Part shown: in pieces, positions 62,739 to 64,000 of the stretch
Layout of the letters: the number at the start of each line of letters is the position of its first letter
How positions within the stretch are numbered: the first letter of the stretch is position 1
Translations under genes and position numbers: made by a program
Assembly: GCF_900230225.1 (NCBI RefSeq)
Contig: NZ_OCNH01000006.1
Span: forward strand, 1-64,000
Length of the DNA stretch: 64,000 nucleotides
Reading direction: 5' to 3'
From: Spirosoma fluviale
Lineage (GTDB): Bacteria > Bacteroidota > Bacteroidia > Cytophagales > Spirosomataceae
Notes under the pieces: model-generated
What the model saw: the letters and a program-made list of their open reading frames with translations, nothing else
Database searches by the model: none
What the model was told of the DNA's origin: nothing

Positions 62739-63380
62739 TCACTCCACTTCCTCCTCAATAGGCCGCAACCGGTTGATGAGCTCTTTTACTTTCGTAACGT
62801 CTTTCACCCCCGGCGATGTTTCGACCTGGCTGTTTACATCGACGCCGTAAAGCTTCATGCCTTTCAGCGCGACCAACTGGTCGAGGTTGTCGAGGCCGAT
62901 GCCGCCACTGATGAAAAACGGCTTCTCGTTGTCGTAACGGCTCAGAATACTCCAGTCGAAAGTATGTCCATTACCGCCGGGCTGATCGCCTTTGGCATCG
63001 AACAGGAAAAAGTCACACTGGGCTTTGTAGTTGTTCAGCATGGAAAAGTTGAACGACTCATCAACCCGAAACGCTTTGATGATGTTGATACCCCGGTTGC
63101 GAAGGCTCCGGCAATATTCCGGGGCTTCGTTACCGTGTAACTGCACGTACTGAAAATCGTATTTCTTCACCGACCGCAGAATCAAATCCGGGCTGGCGTT
63201 CACGAACACGCCCACTTTCCGAATGGAACGGGGCAGCGATTTAACCACATCAGCATCTAACTCTTCACCAACAAAGCGCGGAGACTGGTCGTAGAAGATG
63301 AACCCAACGAAGTCAGGACCAAGGGCGGCAATCTCTTTCAGGTTGTCGGCATCACGCAGACCGCACACTTTGATTTTCAT
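62739..63380 (-). CDS. trpF: phosphoribosylanthranilate isomerase
   Basis: The 213-residue TIM-barrel enzyme has the catalytic Cys in MKIKVCGLRD, FVGFIFYDQSPRFV, VQLHGNE, and the phosphate-binding FISGGIGLDNL and VDVNSQVETSPGVKD with the catalytic Asp. It catalyses the third step from chorismate to tryptophan. It lies 11 bases after trpC; the antitoxin gene follows. Confidence 0.95.
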   Translation of the reverse strand: MKIKVCGLRDADNLKEIAALGPDFVGFIFYDQSPRFVGEELDADVVKSLPRSIRKVGVFVNASPDLILRSVKKYDFQYVQLHGNEAPEYCRSLRNRGINIIKAFRVDESFNFSMLNNYKAQCDFFLFDAKGDQPGGNGHTFDWSILSRYDNEKPFFISGGIGLDNLDQLVALKGMKLYGVDVNSQVETSPGVKDVTKVKELINRLRPIEEEVE

Positions 63381-63391
63381 GGTTGTACAAG

Positions 63392-64000
63392 CTAAAGAGT
63401 TAATGTGTTATTGATGGAGTATTGAGTCACTAAGTTGGCTAACGCCTGGGCTGGATCGTCCGTTTTCATGAACGCTTCGCCAATCAAAAATCCGTCGAAT
63501 CCCGCCCGAAACAGCGTCAGCATGGTATCCGCATCGTGCAGACCGCTTTCGGTGATCTTGGCGAAGGTGTCCGGAATTTTATCAATCAATCGCAACGACG
63601 TTTCGATGGAAGTTGTAAACGTTTTGAGGTCGCGGTTATTGACGCCCACCAGGTCAATGTTGTAGTTCAGCGAGCGGTCGAGTTCTTCCTCGTCGTGTAC
63701 TTCAAGTAAAACCTGCAGACTTAGGTCGTGGGCCTGCATACTGAGTTCGGTAATTTCCTCCGGTGTCAGGCAGGCGGCAATGAGCAACACGACATCGGCA
63801 CCCCAGGCTTTGGCCTCGATTAATTGGTATCGATCAACGATGAAATCCTTCCGCAGAATCGGTGTGCCGGGATTGGCAATCCGGGCCGCCTGTAAATCGG
63901 CGAGGGTACCCCCAAAAAAGGACTCATCCGTCAACACCGACAAAACGGCGGCACCGGATTTGACGTATCCCTGCGTGGTCGTAGCCACATCGGCGTGGTC
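63392..64000 (-). CDS. trpC: indole-3-glycerol phosphate synthase, C-terminal part (cut by window edge)
   Basis: The frame is open to the end of the window. The visible 202 residues contain TTQGYVKSGAAVLSVLTDESFFGG, PILRKDFIVDRYQLIEAKAWGADVVLLI, VLLEVHDEEEL, LVGVNNRDLKTF and ITESGLHDADT, all IGPS signatures with catalytic Lys and Glu. The N-terminus lies past 64000; a GTG at 63988 is an internal codon. It closes the indole ring before TrpA/TrpB. The gene order continues into trpF. Confidence 0.95.
   Translation of the reverse strand, partial: DHADVATTTQGYVKSGAAVLSVLTDESFFGGTLADLQAARIANPGTPILRKDFIVDRYQLIEAKAWGADVVLLIAACLTPEEITELSMQAHDLSLQVLLEVHDEEELDRSLNYNIDLVGVNNRDLKTFTTSIETSLRLIDKIPDTFAKITESGLHDADTMLTLFRAGFDGFLIGEAFMKTDDPAQALANLVTQYSINNTLTL

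Overview
The window looks like chromosomal DNA from a Bacteroidota bacterium of the Cytophagales, probably Spirosoma or a close relative. The evidence is the -7 element TAnnTTTG with a TTG about 20 bases upstream, a GldJ-type lipoprotein, DUF4175, an ECF sigma factor coupled to an anti-sigma/barrel protein, a SusC-like segment, and Bacteroidota-type protein sequences throughout. No tRNA, CRISPR array, insertion sequence or prophage was seen. The genus assignment is inference.

Region 1 (1-22 kb) is the origin-proximal part. The 5' end of a 16S rRNA gene leaves the window leftward behind two tandem promoters. pruA, thrC and a TPR protein follow. The 487-base gap at 5411-5897 carries six perfect DnaA boxes and an AT-rich tract and is the best candidate for oriC. 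Further right are a methyltransferase, mnmG, a large DUF4175 coiled-coil membrane protein, comF, gldJ, mfd and a barstar-like gene. A perfect palindrome matching the parS core lies at 18637-18652. A three-gene cassette resembling Bacillus mhqO/mhqD (ring-cleaving dioxygenase, hydrolase, muconolactone-isomerase-like protein) and pdhA close the region.

Region 2 (22-45 kb) starts with recF, then a TetR-tolC-adaptor-RND pump operon. Next come exported carbohydrate-related proteins, a membrane metallophosphoesterase, a dienelactone hydrolase, several tiny secreted proteins and typA. A minus-strand group follows: an LVIVD-repeat lipoprotein, a small barrel, a serpin, a small lipoprotein, and an anti-sigma/barrel fusion with its ECF sigma factor.

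Region 3 (45-58.4 kb) is devoted to exported proteins: a Tat-exported sugar isomerase-like protein, a 1025-residue propeller/HEAT/cytochrome c dehydrogenase, a cyclophilin, a cytochrome c-sugar dehydrogenase fusion, and a 2169-residue alpha-2-macroglobulin with an intact thioester motif and an inserted SusC-like segment.

Region 4 (58.4-64 kb) holds ridA, a small holin-family membrane protein, and the minus-strand operon trpC-trpF-[antitoxin-PIN toxin]-trpB-trpA-hisIE. The toxin-antitoxin pair sits inside the tryptophan operon. Many intergenic gaps carry long, almost perfect inverted repeats. Some act as ordinary terminators. Others consist of two inverted hairpins with tetraloops, like REP/BIME elements.
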